Shown here: positions 8,040-15,203 of the stretch, in pieces
Numbering within the stretch: position 1 is the first letter of the stretch
Layout: every line of letters begins with the position of its first letter
NCBI GenBank assembly: GCA_009837885.1
Contig: VXSP01000012.1
Location: 1 to 64,000 of the forward strand
Length of the DNA stretch: 64,000 nucleotides
Direction: 5' to 3'
Source of the DNA: Holophagales bacterium
Lineage (GTDB): Bacteria; Acidobacteriota; Thermoanaerobaculia; Multivoradales; Multivoraceae
Position numbers and translations under genes: made by a program
Notes under the pieces: generated by a model
Databases searched by the model: none
What the model was told of the DNA's origin: nothing
The model's input: the letters and a program-made list of their open reading frames with translations, nothing else

Positions 8040-8149
8040 CCGGCGTCCATAACGGGTAGTTGCCGGCCATGGTCATGGGGCTGTAAGGTGGCGCGGTTTC
8101 CGCGCCCTTGCGTGCTGGCGCGGGCGAACCTCCGGCGAGGACCCGAAAC

Positions 8150-8500
8150 ATGCCCGGAAACCCTGTTGTCCACTTCGAGATCGGTTGTGAGGACGGTAGC
8201 CGGACGCGCGACTTCCTTTCAGCACTGTTCGATTGGGAAATCACTGGTAGGGAAGCAGGTCTGGCGATCCAGACCGGTGGCGATTCGCCCATCTCGGGGC
8301 ATATCGGGGAGTTGGCCTCCGAGTGGGGGAACTACGTGATCGTTTACGTCCAGGTCGACGACCTTGAAGCCTCGCTGACCAAGGCCGCCGAGCTCGGCGG
8401 CAAGGCGCTTGTGCCGCCGGTCGATTTGCCTGGACAAGGGAGTTTCGCCTGGATCGCAGCCCCGGAAGGCAACATCATCGGCCTGTGGAAACCCGCCTAG
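8150..8500 (+). CDS. VOC-family (glyoxalase/bleomycin-resistance-like) protein
   Basis: A 116-residue single-unit vicinal-oxygen-chelate protein. It opens with VVHFEIGCEDGSRTRDFLSA (first beta strand with the metal-ligand position) and ends with FAWIAAPEGNIIGLWKPA, the usual last strand with NxxGL. A dimer of such modules would form one metal site. ATG 8150 is chosen because upstream in-frame residues are not family-like. A second VOC gene follows 17 bases later; the substrate is unknown. Confidence 0.8.
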   Translation: MPGNPVVHFEIGCEDGSRTRDFLSALFDWEITGREAGLAIQTGGDSPISGHIGELASEWGNYVIVYVQVDDLEASLTKAAELGGKALVPPVDLPGQGSFAWIAAPEGNIIGLWKPA

Positions 8501-8517
8501 CGGACAGGCATCGAGGA

Positions 8518-8913
8518 ATGAGAATCCACCTGACCGGCGTCTTCGTGGACGACCAGCGGAAGGCACTTCGCTTCTACACCGAAACGCTCGGCTTCCAGGT
8601 GAAGCACGACATCCCTCTGGGAGAGCACGCCTGGATCACGGTCGTATCCCCGGAAGCTCCGGACGGGACGGAGTTGCTGCTTGAGCCCGCTGCACACCCC
8701 GCCGTCGGTCCATACAGGGCGGCGTTGGTGGAGGACGGGATTCCCGGTGCCAGCTTCGCGGTCGATGATGTCGAAGCCGAGTACGAGCGTCTCGTGGCAA
8801 GAGGTGTGCGGTTCGTTCAGCCGCCAACTGACCTCGGGACTGTTGTTACCGCGGTCTTCGACGATACGTGCGGGAACCTGATCCAGATCCAGGAGGAGAA
8901 GGGCCAACCGTGA
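8518..8913 (+). CDS. VOC-family protein
   Basis: A 131-residue VOC protein: VFVDDQRKALRFYTETLGFQ at the start is the standard betaalphabeta opening and FDDTCGNLIQIQEE the closing strand with its acidic ligand. It resembles extradiol-dioxygenase-fold proteins of the YaeR/fosfomycin-resistance-like type, but no substrate is predictable. Encoded 17 bases after another VOC gene and overlapping the next gene by 4 bases (GTGA), so the three form one transcript. Confidence 0.8.
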   Translation: MRIHLTGVFVDDQRKALRFYTETLGFQVKHDIPLGEHAWITVVSPEAPDGTELLLEPAAHPAVGPYRAALVEDGIPGASFAVDDVEAEYERLVARGVRFVQPPTDLGTVVTAVFDDTCGNLIQIQEEKGQP

Positions 8914-9362
8914 CGATCGCACGGAACATCCTCGCCGCGGTCGTCGGCTACGTCGCCATGGCGGCCGTGCTCTTCGCACTCTTCTCGCTTCTGTGGCTGA
9001 CGGTGGGGCCCTCGCGCGCCTTCGAGCCGGGTTCCTGGGAGGTGCCCGTCGGCTGGGCCGTCATGCAACTCGTCCTTGGGCTCGTGGGCGCGTACATCGG
9101 CGGGCAGGTCTGCGCCTGGGTGGCGCACGATGCCAAGGGCGCCACGATGCTGATCGGCCTGGTGCTCGTGATGGGGGTGGTGAACGCCCTGATCGCGCCG
9201 GAGATGGCGGCGGGACCGCGGCCCGATGAGGTGTCGATGATGGAGGCGACCGCGGGGGCTCTTCAGCCGGCGTGGTTCAACTGGCTCAACCCGGTGATTG
9301 GGGCTGTGGGGGTTTGGTTCGGGACGGGGAGGCTGCGGGCGCGGTCGGGAAAGGCGCGCTAG
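8910..9362 (+). CDS. Small integral membrane protein
   Basis: A 150-residue membrane protein with about four hydrophobic segments (near residues 5-28, 47-70, 78-98 and 125-140) separated by short charged loops. Start GTG 8910 overlaps the preceding VOC stop; the reading frame upstream is not family-like. No transporter motif is recognised. Confidence 0.65.
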   Translation: MTIARNILAAVVGYVAMAAVLFALFSLLWLTVGPSRAFEPGSWEVPVGWAVMQLVLGLVGAYIGGQVCAWVAHDAKGATMLIGLVLVMGVVNALIAPEMAAGPRPDEVSMMEATAGALQPAWFNWLNPVIGAVGVWFGTGRLRARSGKAR

Positions 9363-9385
9363 CGCCCTCAGACGCGCGGCGTCAG

Positions 9386-9577
9386 TTACTCCTTCCGCTT
9401 GCTCCGGCGGTACTGGCGCCCGTGCCGCGCCACGCCCCGCATCGCGTCGACGTCATCCTCGCGCTGCTGCAAGCGGATCTCTGCCTCGGTGGTGCCGTCC
9501 ACCTTCGCAGCGTCGATCCTCCCTTCGGGAAAGGTCGCCGGATCGCCGGGCTCAATCCTGATGCGCGTTGTGCCCAT
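9386..9577 (-). pseudogene. N-terminal fragment of an HTH antitoxin-like regulator
   Basis: The peptide contains GRIDAAKVDGTTEAEIRLQQ followed by REDDVDAMRGVARHGR. This matches, to my recognition, the arm that precedes the helix-turn-helix in XRE-type antitoxins paired with small toxins. The helix-turn-helix itself is missing: the frame stops after RYRRSKRKE-type residues. No toxin gene adjoins. Likely a decayed antitoxin. Confidence 0.45.
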
Positions 9578-9625
9578 GGTTCTTCGCGTGGAACGATAGA
9601 CCATGCGAATCAGCAGGGACCAGTC

Positions 9626-9835
9626 ATGACCCAGCCCAAAGCCACACTGCCGGATCGCAGTCGGGATGCCGCCCGAGAGTCACCCGCGCTTGGGCCCCCT
9701 CCGACCAGCATTGACCCCGATTGGCGGCAACGGATCGAGTTTGCCAAGCGAGTACGGGAGGAGACTCGGAAGGCCCGAGGTGACAAGCCGTCCACGTTCG
9801 ACCTGCAGGGGCCGCGAATCCGGATCCGCCCGTGA
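9626..9835 (+). CDS. Small basic protein of unknown function
   Basis: A 69-residue open frame beginning MTQPKATLPDRSRDAARES and containing DWRQRIEFAKRVREETRKAR, a charged helix. It sits 30 bases before the HTH gene at 9866 on the same strand, the position normally held by a toxin, but has no toxin motif. It may be real or chance. Confidence 0.35.
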   Translation: MTQPKATLPDRSRDAARESPALGPPPTSIDPDWRQRIEFAKRVREETRKARGDKPSTFDLQGPRIRIRP

Positions 9836-9865
9836 CGAATCGCGTCCCAGGAAGGGACTAACGCC

Positions 9866-10267
9866 TTGAGTGAGAAAGAGATCGAGCTCGTTCACGGAAC
9901 TGCGAACGTCTTCCGAGACTTCGGTGAGCTCCAAGCCGACCTGAAGCAGGCCAAGGCTGTCCTTGCTGCGCGCATCATCGCCGTGTTGGACGATCGTGGT
10001 CTCGCTGTGCGCAAGGCGGCGAGTCTCACTGGGTTCGCCGCGGCGGACTTCTCTCGGGTCCGCAACGCCGATCTCGGGCGCTTCACGCTGGACCGGCTGA
10101 TGAAAGTGTTGGCCGCTTTGGACGCCAACGCCAGGGTCACCGTGAAGGTCGACGTGTCCCGGTCGGCTCCGCTACCGGAACCCCTCCCAAGTCCGCTGAC
10201 GCCGACATCCCACAAGTCTGCGGGCGGTTGTTCGCTTCGCACTCGGCCTGCCGGAGCGCGCTGCTAG
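9866..10267 (+). CDS. HigA2-like helix-turn-helix protein (orphan antitoxin)
   Basis: A 133-residue protein whose first 100 residues match the HTH_37/HigA2 type: HGTANVFRDFGELQADLKQA (N-terminal arm), then VRKAASLTGFAAADFSRVRN (helix-turn-helix) and FTLDRLMKVLAALDANARVT. These normally follow a RelE/HigB2-type toxin gene; none is present here. The last 30 residues are Pro/Ser/Arg-rich and unlike the family, perhaps a readthrough into foreign sequence. Start TTG 9866 with AGGAAGGGA upstream. Confidence 0.75.
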   Translation: MSEKEIELVHGTANVFRDFGELQADLKQAKAVLAARIIAVLDDRGLAVRKAASLTGFAAADFSRVRNADLGRFTLDRLMKVLAALDANARVTVKVDVSRSAPLPEPLPSPLTPTSHKSAGGCSLRTRPAGARC

Positions 10268-10298
10268 CGTGCGGAGCGACAGTAAACTGCTGCCGGCA

Positions 10299-10568
10299 AT
10301 GGAGCCGAAGTGTGCTTCGGGGGGCTACGTCGTGAGGACTGTGCTCAAGGAGGAGAGGGACTACTACGAGGGGAACTTCGACCAGCTCAGGCACCAGTAC
10401 CCGGACCAGCACCTGGTGATTCGCGGCCAGCGGGTCATTGGTGCCTACCCAAGCTGCGACGAGGCCATACGCGCCGTCTACGCGAAGGGCATCAAGGGCG
10501 GAGCCTTGGTGCGTAAGAGCGGTACTCGAGAAGACACCCTGGTGCCCCCGGTTCTCGTTGGAGGCTGA
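10299..10568 (+). CDS. Small DUF5678-like protein
   Basis: About 89 residues: DYYEGNFDQLRHQYPDQHLV followed by IRGQRVIGAYPSCDEAIRAV has the pattern of DUF5678-type proteins (helix, then a strand stating a value, then a helix), often found near retropepsin-like or toxin-antitoxin loci. The start is uncertain: ATG 10299 or GTG 10332 (the latter just after the cysteine/glycine-rich opening). Function unknown. Confidence 0.5.
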   Translation: MEPKCASGGYVVRTVLKEERDYYEGNFDQLRHQYPDQHLVIRGQRVIGAYPSCDEAIRAVYAKGIKGGALVRKSGTREDTLVPPVLVGG

Positions 10569-10665
10569 CTTCCATCACGGGCGTACCGCCGACCCACCAC
10601 TCCGGTACGGTCGACTACACTCCCCGCGCGGCGAATCACCTGTGTCGCCACCAGGGAGGAAGACC

Positions 10666-11079
10666 ATGCTGACACGAGAGGAAATGTCCACCGCGTTCGC
10701 CAAATGGGGTGCCGCCTGGAACGAGCACGACCTCGACGGTGTGATGGATCTGTTTCACGACGAGATCTACTTCGAGAACTGGAACGGAGGCTCGGTCCGT
10801 GGCAAGGAGAATCTGCGTGAGGCATGGGCGCCGTGGTTCGCCAATCATGGAGACTTCAAGTTCACGACCGAAGAGACCTTCATCGACGAAGTCGAGCAGA
10901 AGATGCTCTTTCGCTGGCAGCTCGATTCGCCCTCTTTCGAGAAGGGCCAGGGAGACAAACACGAGGCCAGGCGCGGCCTCGACATCCTGCACTTCAGGGA
11001 CGGCAAGATCGTCGAGAAGCTGACCTACTCCAAGACCACGATCGAACTGGACGGGGAACGGGTGCGTCTGACGACGTAG
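10666..11079 (+). CDS. SnoaL-like / NTF2-fold protein
   Basis: A 137-residue nuclear-transport-factor-2-fold protein: WGAAWNEHDLDGVMDLFHDE at the N-terminus and the GGSVRGKENLREAW turn are characteristic of SnoaL-like polyketide-cyclase relatives. The DxxxxLDILHFRDGKIVE strand pair closes the cone. Such proteins bind small hydrophobic ligands; the substrate is unknown. A strong AGGGAGGA ribosome binding site precedes ATG 10666. Confidence 0.8.
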   Translation: MLTREEMSTAFAKWGAAWNEHDLDGVMDLFHDEIYFENWNGGSVRGKENLREAWAPWFANHGDFKFTTEETFIDEVEQKMLFRWQLDSPSFEKGQGDKHEARRGLDILHFRDGKIVEKLTYSKTTIELDGERVRLTT

Positions 11080-11104
11080 CGGACGCCTTCTCGCTGGCTT
11101 TGCG

Positions 11105-11689
11105 TCAGATGGCCACGGTGTACGCCAGCACGCCGAGAACCAGCGTGTTGAAGGCCATGAGGCTGCCGAAGGTCCACTTCAGCGTGCGCATCTGTCCTTC
11201 CAGCCCCGTCAACCGGCCCTCGATCTCGCCAAACCGGCCCCCAAACCGGCCCTCGATCTCGCCAAACCGACCGTTGATCTCGCCGAAACGGGCGTTCATC
11301 TCGCCTTTCAACTCCGCGAATCGGGCATCGACCTGAGCGAAACGGGCTTCCATTTCGCCCTTGAACTCCGCCCGCTCTTGTGCCCGCTGCGCATCGTGGC
11401 GGTCCAGCATCGCCGCGAACCGGGCGTCTGCCTCGGCCTTCGCCACGTCCTGACGCTCCAGCATCGCAGCGAACCGGGCATCCGCCTCGGCTTTCGCCAC
11501 GTCCTGACGCTCCAGCATCGCCGCGAACCGGGCGTCCGCTTCCGCTCTCGTCATCGTCGGCGCCGCCTGTTCATCCAGCAGGTCGACAAGCGTCTCCGCC
11601 ACAGGGCGCTCCATCCCCGCGTCGGTCAGTGCCTTGCGCCGGGCAGCCGCCTGTCCGCTTGTCCACGCCGTCTCCGTTTCCGTCGTCAT
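11105..11689 (-). CDS. Repeat-built coiled-coil protein with C-terminal membrane anchor
   Basis: A 194-residue protein. Residues 45-100 contain an 18-residue unit RFAAMLERQDVAKAEADA repeated about 2.5 times (54-base DNA period), followed by shorter repeats of the RFGEIEG / RFAELKG type (about 110-165), all predicted coiled coil, then a C-terminal hydrophobic segment (GSLMAFNTLVLGVLAYTVAI) likely to span the membrane. The architecture resembles DUF1640/CCDC90-type membrane coiled coils. The N-terminal 40 residues include an ETLVDLLDEQ helix. No neighbour on its strand points to a function. Confidence 0.7.
   Translation of the reverse strand: MTTETETAWTSGQAAARRKALTDAGMERPVAETLVDLLDEQAAPTMTRAEADARFAAMLERQDVAKAEADARFAAMLERQDVAKAEADARFAAMLDRHDAQRAQERAEFKGEMEARFAQVDARFAELKGEMNARFGEINGRFGEIEGRFGGRFGEIEGRLTGLEGQMRTLKWTFGSLMAFNTLVLGVLAYTVAI
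11190..11540 (-). repeat. In-frame tandem repeats (54-base and short units)
   Basis: Two adjoining arrays inside the coiled-coil gene. One has a 54-base period around 11400-11540 (near-identical copies containing CACGTCCTGACGCTCCAGCA), the other repeats a unit of the form AACCGGCCCTCGATCTCGCC with variations around 11210-11285. All copies keep the frame, so length can change without breaking the protein. This is not CRISPR: no conserved repeat/unique spacer pattern. Confidence 0.75.
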
Positions 11690-11881
11690 CGTCAGCCCCC
11701 GACCTTCTCGATCGTTATGCGTCGGGCGGCCGCGACGGCAGAAGGAAGCGTACTACAGGCCCCGGCGCCGGGCCCCATGGACACGGCCTGGTGCCGGTCC
11801 TCAAGGACCAGGACGAATTCCGCTGCCGGTTGCCCGATTCGGGGGCGCGGGTCGACCGCTGGCCGACGGCGACCTCGGACG

Positions 11882-13432
11882 TCAGTCGGTCGTTCGCACG
11901 AAGCGGATGGGCGAAATCACCGGCTCCAGCGGCACCGCAACGACGTTGATCGCCCCGGCATTGTCGTAGTCGAACCGGACCTTGGCTCCCCCGAGCGCCG
12001 CGGCGGGCGAACTCGCCGGCAGATCGTAGGGGACGGTGAACAGGTCGTAGTGGTAGTGGACGAGCGGGAACTCGATGCCCACCGCCTCCAGGACGAGGCC
12101 GTCTCCGTCGACCCGCACGGCCGCCTTGCCGTAGCCGGGGTGCTCGTAGTCGCCCGCGTAGTCGGCGAGCGGATGTGAGGGCTTGGTGCCCGCAACCGCT
12201 GCCTCGCGGTCGGCCTTCTTCGCCTCTTCGGCTTTGGCCTTCGCTTCGGCTTCGCGCTTGCGCGCTCTGGCGGCCCAGTCGATGGGCTCGAGGCCGAGCA
12301 TCCGGTCGAACGCGTTGCGCGCGACGAGCGGAGGCACGGTCCCGGTGCTGGAGGTGTTGGAGAGGGCGACGACGCCGATCCTCTCGTGGGGCAGCCATTC
12401 CATCGCCGAGATGAAGCCGTCGATGCCGCCGCCGTGGCTGACGTGCTTGCGGCCGCGGTAGCCGCCAACGATGAGGCCAAGCCCGTAGGTTGGGTCGCTG
12501 ATCTCCGCTCCGTCCTGCACCAGCGACAGGAGCAGCGGGCTCAGGACCATCTGGGGCTGCTGCAGGAGCTTCGCTGACTCTTCCTTGAGGAGCTGGGTGT
12601 CGCCGGCTTTGCCGTAGTCGATATGGAACTGCACGTAGCGGGCGAGCTCCCGGGCCGACATGTTGATCGATCCGGCCGGGCCGATCGCGTCGATGTTCCG
12701 GAACGGCACCCGCTCGATTTCCTCGTCCGCGCCGTAGCCGTACGAGAAGTCCTCGTCCTTCTGCATCTGGATCACCGAGAAGGTGGCCCGCTCGATGCCG
12801 AGCGGAGTGAGGATGCGCTCCTCGACGAGCTCCTCCCAGGACTTGCCGCCGATCCGTTCGGAGACGATGCCGGCGGTCATGTACATCAGGTTCTGGTACT
12901 GGAAGCTGCTCCGGAAGGTGGCGGAGGGTTCGAGGTGGTGGAGCCCGGCCAGCATCTCCTCGCGGCTCTTGCCGGTCGCCAGCCAGTACAGGTCGTGCCT
13001 GGGCAGGCCGGAGCGATGGCTCAGCAGGTCGGCCGCGGTCATCTGCGCGGTCGCCACCGGGTCGTGGAGGTGGAACTCCGGGAGCACGGTGCGGACCGGC
13101 TCGTCCCAGGCGAGAGCGCCGTCGTCCACCTGCATTGCGAGCAGCGTGGCCGTGAAGGACTTCGTGTTCGAGCCGATGGCGAAGAGCGTGTCCGCCGTCA
13201 CGGGCAGTTCCCGCTCGACGTCGCGCCAGCCGTAGCCCCTGGCGTAGACGGCCTTGCCGTCCTCGACGATCGCCACGCCGAGGCCCGGCACCTTCCACTC
13301 CGTCATCACCGACTCGACCCACTCGTCGAATCCCTGGAGCCGCTCCTCGACGCTTTGGGACCAGAGGGGGCCGGCGGCGAACGCGACGGCCGCGAAGACG
13401 GCGATTGCTCGTATGGCTCGTGCGGTTCTCAT
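11882..13432 (-). CDS. Exported serine hydrolase (class C beta-lactamase fold)
   Basis: A 516-residue penicillin-binding-protein/beta-lactamase-like serine hydrolase with a signal peptide ending near SQ (residue 26). Catalytic motifs: S88-N-T-K91 in IGSNTKSF, YQN for Tyr-x-Asn near 177-179, and SHGGG in place of KTG. A Lys/Ala/Glu-rich stretch (ARKREAEAKAKAEEAKKADR) links the enzyme to a C-terminal lipocalin-like DUF3471 domain. Such enzymes act on D-amino-acid peptides, esters or lactams. It lies 20 bases after a paralogue and is probably co-transcribed with it. Confidence 0.9.
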   Translation of the reverse strand: MRTARAIRAIAVFAAVAFAAGPLWSQSVEERLQGFDEWVESVMTEWKVPGLGVAIVEDGKAVYARGYGWRDVERELPVTADTLFAIGSNTKSFTATLLAMQVDDGALAWDEPVRTVLPEFHLHDPVATAQMTAADLLSHRSGLPRHDLYWLATGKSREEMLAGLHHLEPSATFRSSFQYQNLMYMTAGIVSERIGGKSWEELVEERILTPLGIERATFSVIQMQKDEDFSYGYGADEEIERVPFRNIDAIGPAGSINMSARELARYVQFHIDYGKAGDTQLLKEESAKLLQQPQMVLSPLLLSLVQDGAEISDPTYGLGLIVGGYRGRKHVSHGGGIDGFISAMEWLPHERIGVVALSNTSSTGTVPPLVARNAFDRMLGLEPIDWAARARKREAEAKAKAEEAKKADREAAVAGTKPSHPLADYAGDYEHPGYGKAAVRVDGDGLVLEAVGIEFPLVHYHYDLFTVPYDLPASSPAAALGGAKVRFDYDNAGAINVVAVPLEPVISPIRFVRTTD

Positions 13433-13452
13433 GCGAAGGCTCTTCTTTCTTG

Positions 13453-15162
13453 TCAGTTGGTGGTTTCCTGTCGGTAGACGCCGAGGTTCCCGAGATCGAG
13501 TTCCAGGCCGGGGCCGGCGCCGGAGTCGCTGAAGGTCGCCGGCGACCGGGAGAACGCCTGGCCGTCGCCGCCGTCGTAGTGGAGGAGGAAGGTGTCCCCG
13601 TCCAGCGGCTCCAGGTCTCCCGAGAAGGAGCCCGGGGCTGAGAAGGCGAGCCGAAGCGCTCCGGCGGCCGCCGAAACGGTCACCGTCTCGCCGAACGCGT
13701 TCACGTACTCGCCGGCGTACCGCTCAAGCGGATGCGACGGAGGCGAATCGGGGTTGCGCATGGCCTCCTGGGCGGCCAGCGCCTGCTCGACCTGGGCATG
13801 AATGGCCTCCGTGGCATGCATGGCTTCCGCGTGGACGTCGCGCTCCGGCAGGTCGAGCAGGCGGGCGAAGACGAAGGCGGCAATCTCCTGGTGCGGGTAG
13901 TAGGGCGTCCACATGCTGCCGTTGACCAGCACCGCGACGCCGGCGTCGGCCTCCGGCAGCAGGGCGACGTAGGCCGGGAACCCGAAGATGCCGCCGCCGT
14001 GGGACACGTAGCGGTGGCCCGCGAAGGACCCCACTCCCCAACCCATCGCGTAGGACGACCGCGGATCGTCCGCGAAGAGGAAGTAGCCGGGGGCGTCGAC
14101 CTGTTCCGCGTGGAGTTCGGTGAGCGTCTCCGGCCGGAGCACCGTGACGTCGTCGAGGCGGCCTTCGTCGAGGTGCATGCGAAGCCAGTCGGCCAGGTCG
14201 AGCACGGTGGAGGCGACGCTGCCGGCGGCCTGCATGTTGTCGTAGGACTGCCACGGCAGAACCCGGCGTTCGCCGTCGCGGTCGAAGCCGTGTGGCATCG
14301 CGACGTTCTGTTCGGGAGCGTCGGCGATGCTGACCGCGCCGGCGGGCGCGGTGCCGAGGAAGGTCGGTGCGACGAACCCGGGCGCCCAGACGCCGTACGG
14401 GCTCGGGTGGGTGGAGTCCATCCCGAGCGGCGAGAGGATCCGGTCGTCCAGCCACTCGCCCCACGTCTCTCCGGTCGCCGCCTCGACGACGAGGCTCAGC
14501 AGGCCATAGCCGAGATTGCTGTAGCGGTGGTCTCCGTAGGGAGCGAAGTTCTCCAGGCGCCGGGCCCGTTCGGCGACGGTGCGCGCATCGATGACTTCGA
14601 GCGCGGGGTAGTAGTCCTCGGGGATGCCCGAACGGTGGGCGAGGAGATCGCGGAGCGTGATCTTCGCGGCGCGGTCCGGTTCCGCCAGCTCGAACCAGGG
14701 AAGGTGTTGCGCGAGAGAGTCGTCGAACGAGGCGAGACCGTCGTCGACCAGCGCGCCGATGGCCGCGGCGCCGAAGCTCTTCGTCACCGAGCCGATCTGG
14801 AAGAGGGTGGCGGCGTCGATCCGGTCGGGCAATCCGATCTGCTTGACGCCGAATCCCTCGGCGAAGACGAGTCGATCGTCGACGACGACGGCGACGGCGA
14901 GGCCGGGAACGTTCCAGTCGGGGAAGGACTCCTCGATGAACGCGGTCAGGCCGTCCAGGTTCGGGTGCGGGACGATGGCCGCCGCGGCGGGTTCGTTCGC
15001 CGCGGGTTCCGGCTGGGGGGCGCAGGCGATGCAGAGCGCGACGGGAAGCCATAGGACCATCAGGGCCGGCAGGGACAGCAGCGACAGCGGGCGGCTTCGC
15101 TGCGGCCGTTGACCGTCGGGTATACGCCGGTGTACTTTCAAGTGCACAACCGTATCCCACAC
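13453..15162 (-). CDS. Serine hydrolase (class C beta-lactamase fold), probable lipoprotein
   Basis: A paralogue of the downstream gene: IGSVTKSF (Ser-x-x-Lys), YSN, and SHGGG, with a C-terminal DUF3471-like domain of about 120 residues. The N-terminus has a hydrophobic run ending in LCIACAPQPEP, suggesting a lipobox and lipid anchoring. The start is uncertain: GTG 15162 gives a 35-residue basic extension, while ATG 15060 gives a very short signal. The promoter lies within about 40 bases of the divergent TonB receptor start. Substrate unknown. Confidence 0.85.
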   Translation of the reverse strand: MWDTVVHLKVHRRIPDGQRPQRSRPLSLLSLPALMVLWLPVALCIACAPQPEPAANEPAAAAIVPHPNLDGLTAFIEESFPDWNVPGLAVAVVVDDRLVFAEGFGVKQIGLPDRIDAATLFQIGSVTKSFGAAAIGALVDDGLASFDDSLAQHLPWFELAEPDRAAKITLRDLLAHRSGIPEDYYPALEVIDARTVAERARRLENFAPYGDHRYSNLGYGLLSLVVEAATGETWGEWLDDRILSPLGMDSTHPSPYGVWAPGFVAPTFLGTAPAGAVSIADAPEQNVAMPHGFDRDGERRVLPWQSYDNMQAAGSVASTVLDLADWLRMHLDEGRLDDVTVLRPETLTELHAEQVDAPGYFLFADDPRSSYAMGWGVGSFAGHRYVSHGGGIFGFPAYVALLPEADAGVAVLVNGSMWTPYYPHQEIAAFVFARLLDLPERDVHAEAMHATEAIHAQVEQALAAQEAMRNPDSPPSHPLERYAGEYVNAFGETVTVSAAAGALRLAFSAPGSFSGDLEPLDGDTFLLHYDGGDGQAFSRSPATFSDSGAGPGLELDLGNLGVYRQETTN

Positions 15163-15203
15163 GCTTGGCTTCGGTGTTCACTTCTTGCGAGGGGGTAGCA
15201 AGC

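Noticed and set aside
7512..8292. Several overlapping open frames on the minus strand opposite the 7497-8039 gene
   Set aside because: The translations are low-complexity Arg/Pro/Ser-rich and lack ribosome binding sites; the plus strand gives the best candidate.
11190..11540. CRISPR-like array
   Set aside because: The repeats are in-frame units of a coiled-coil gene with no unique spacers, and no cas genes are present in the window.
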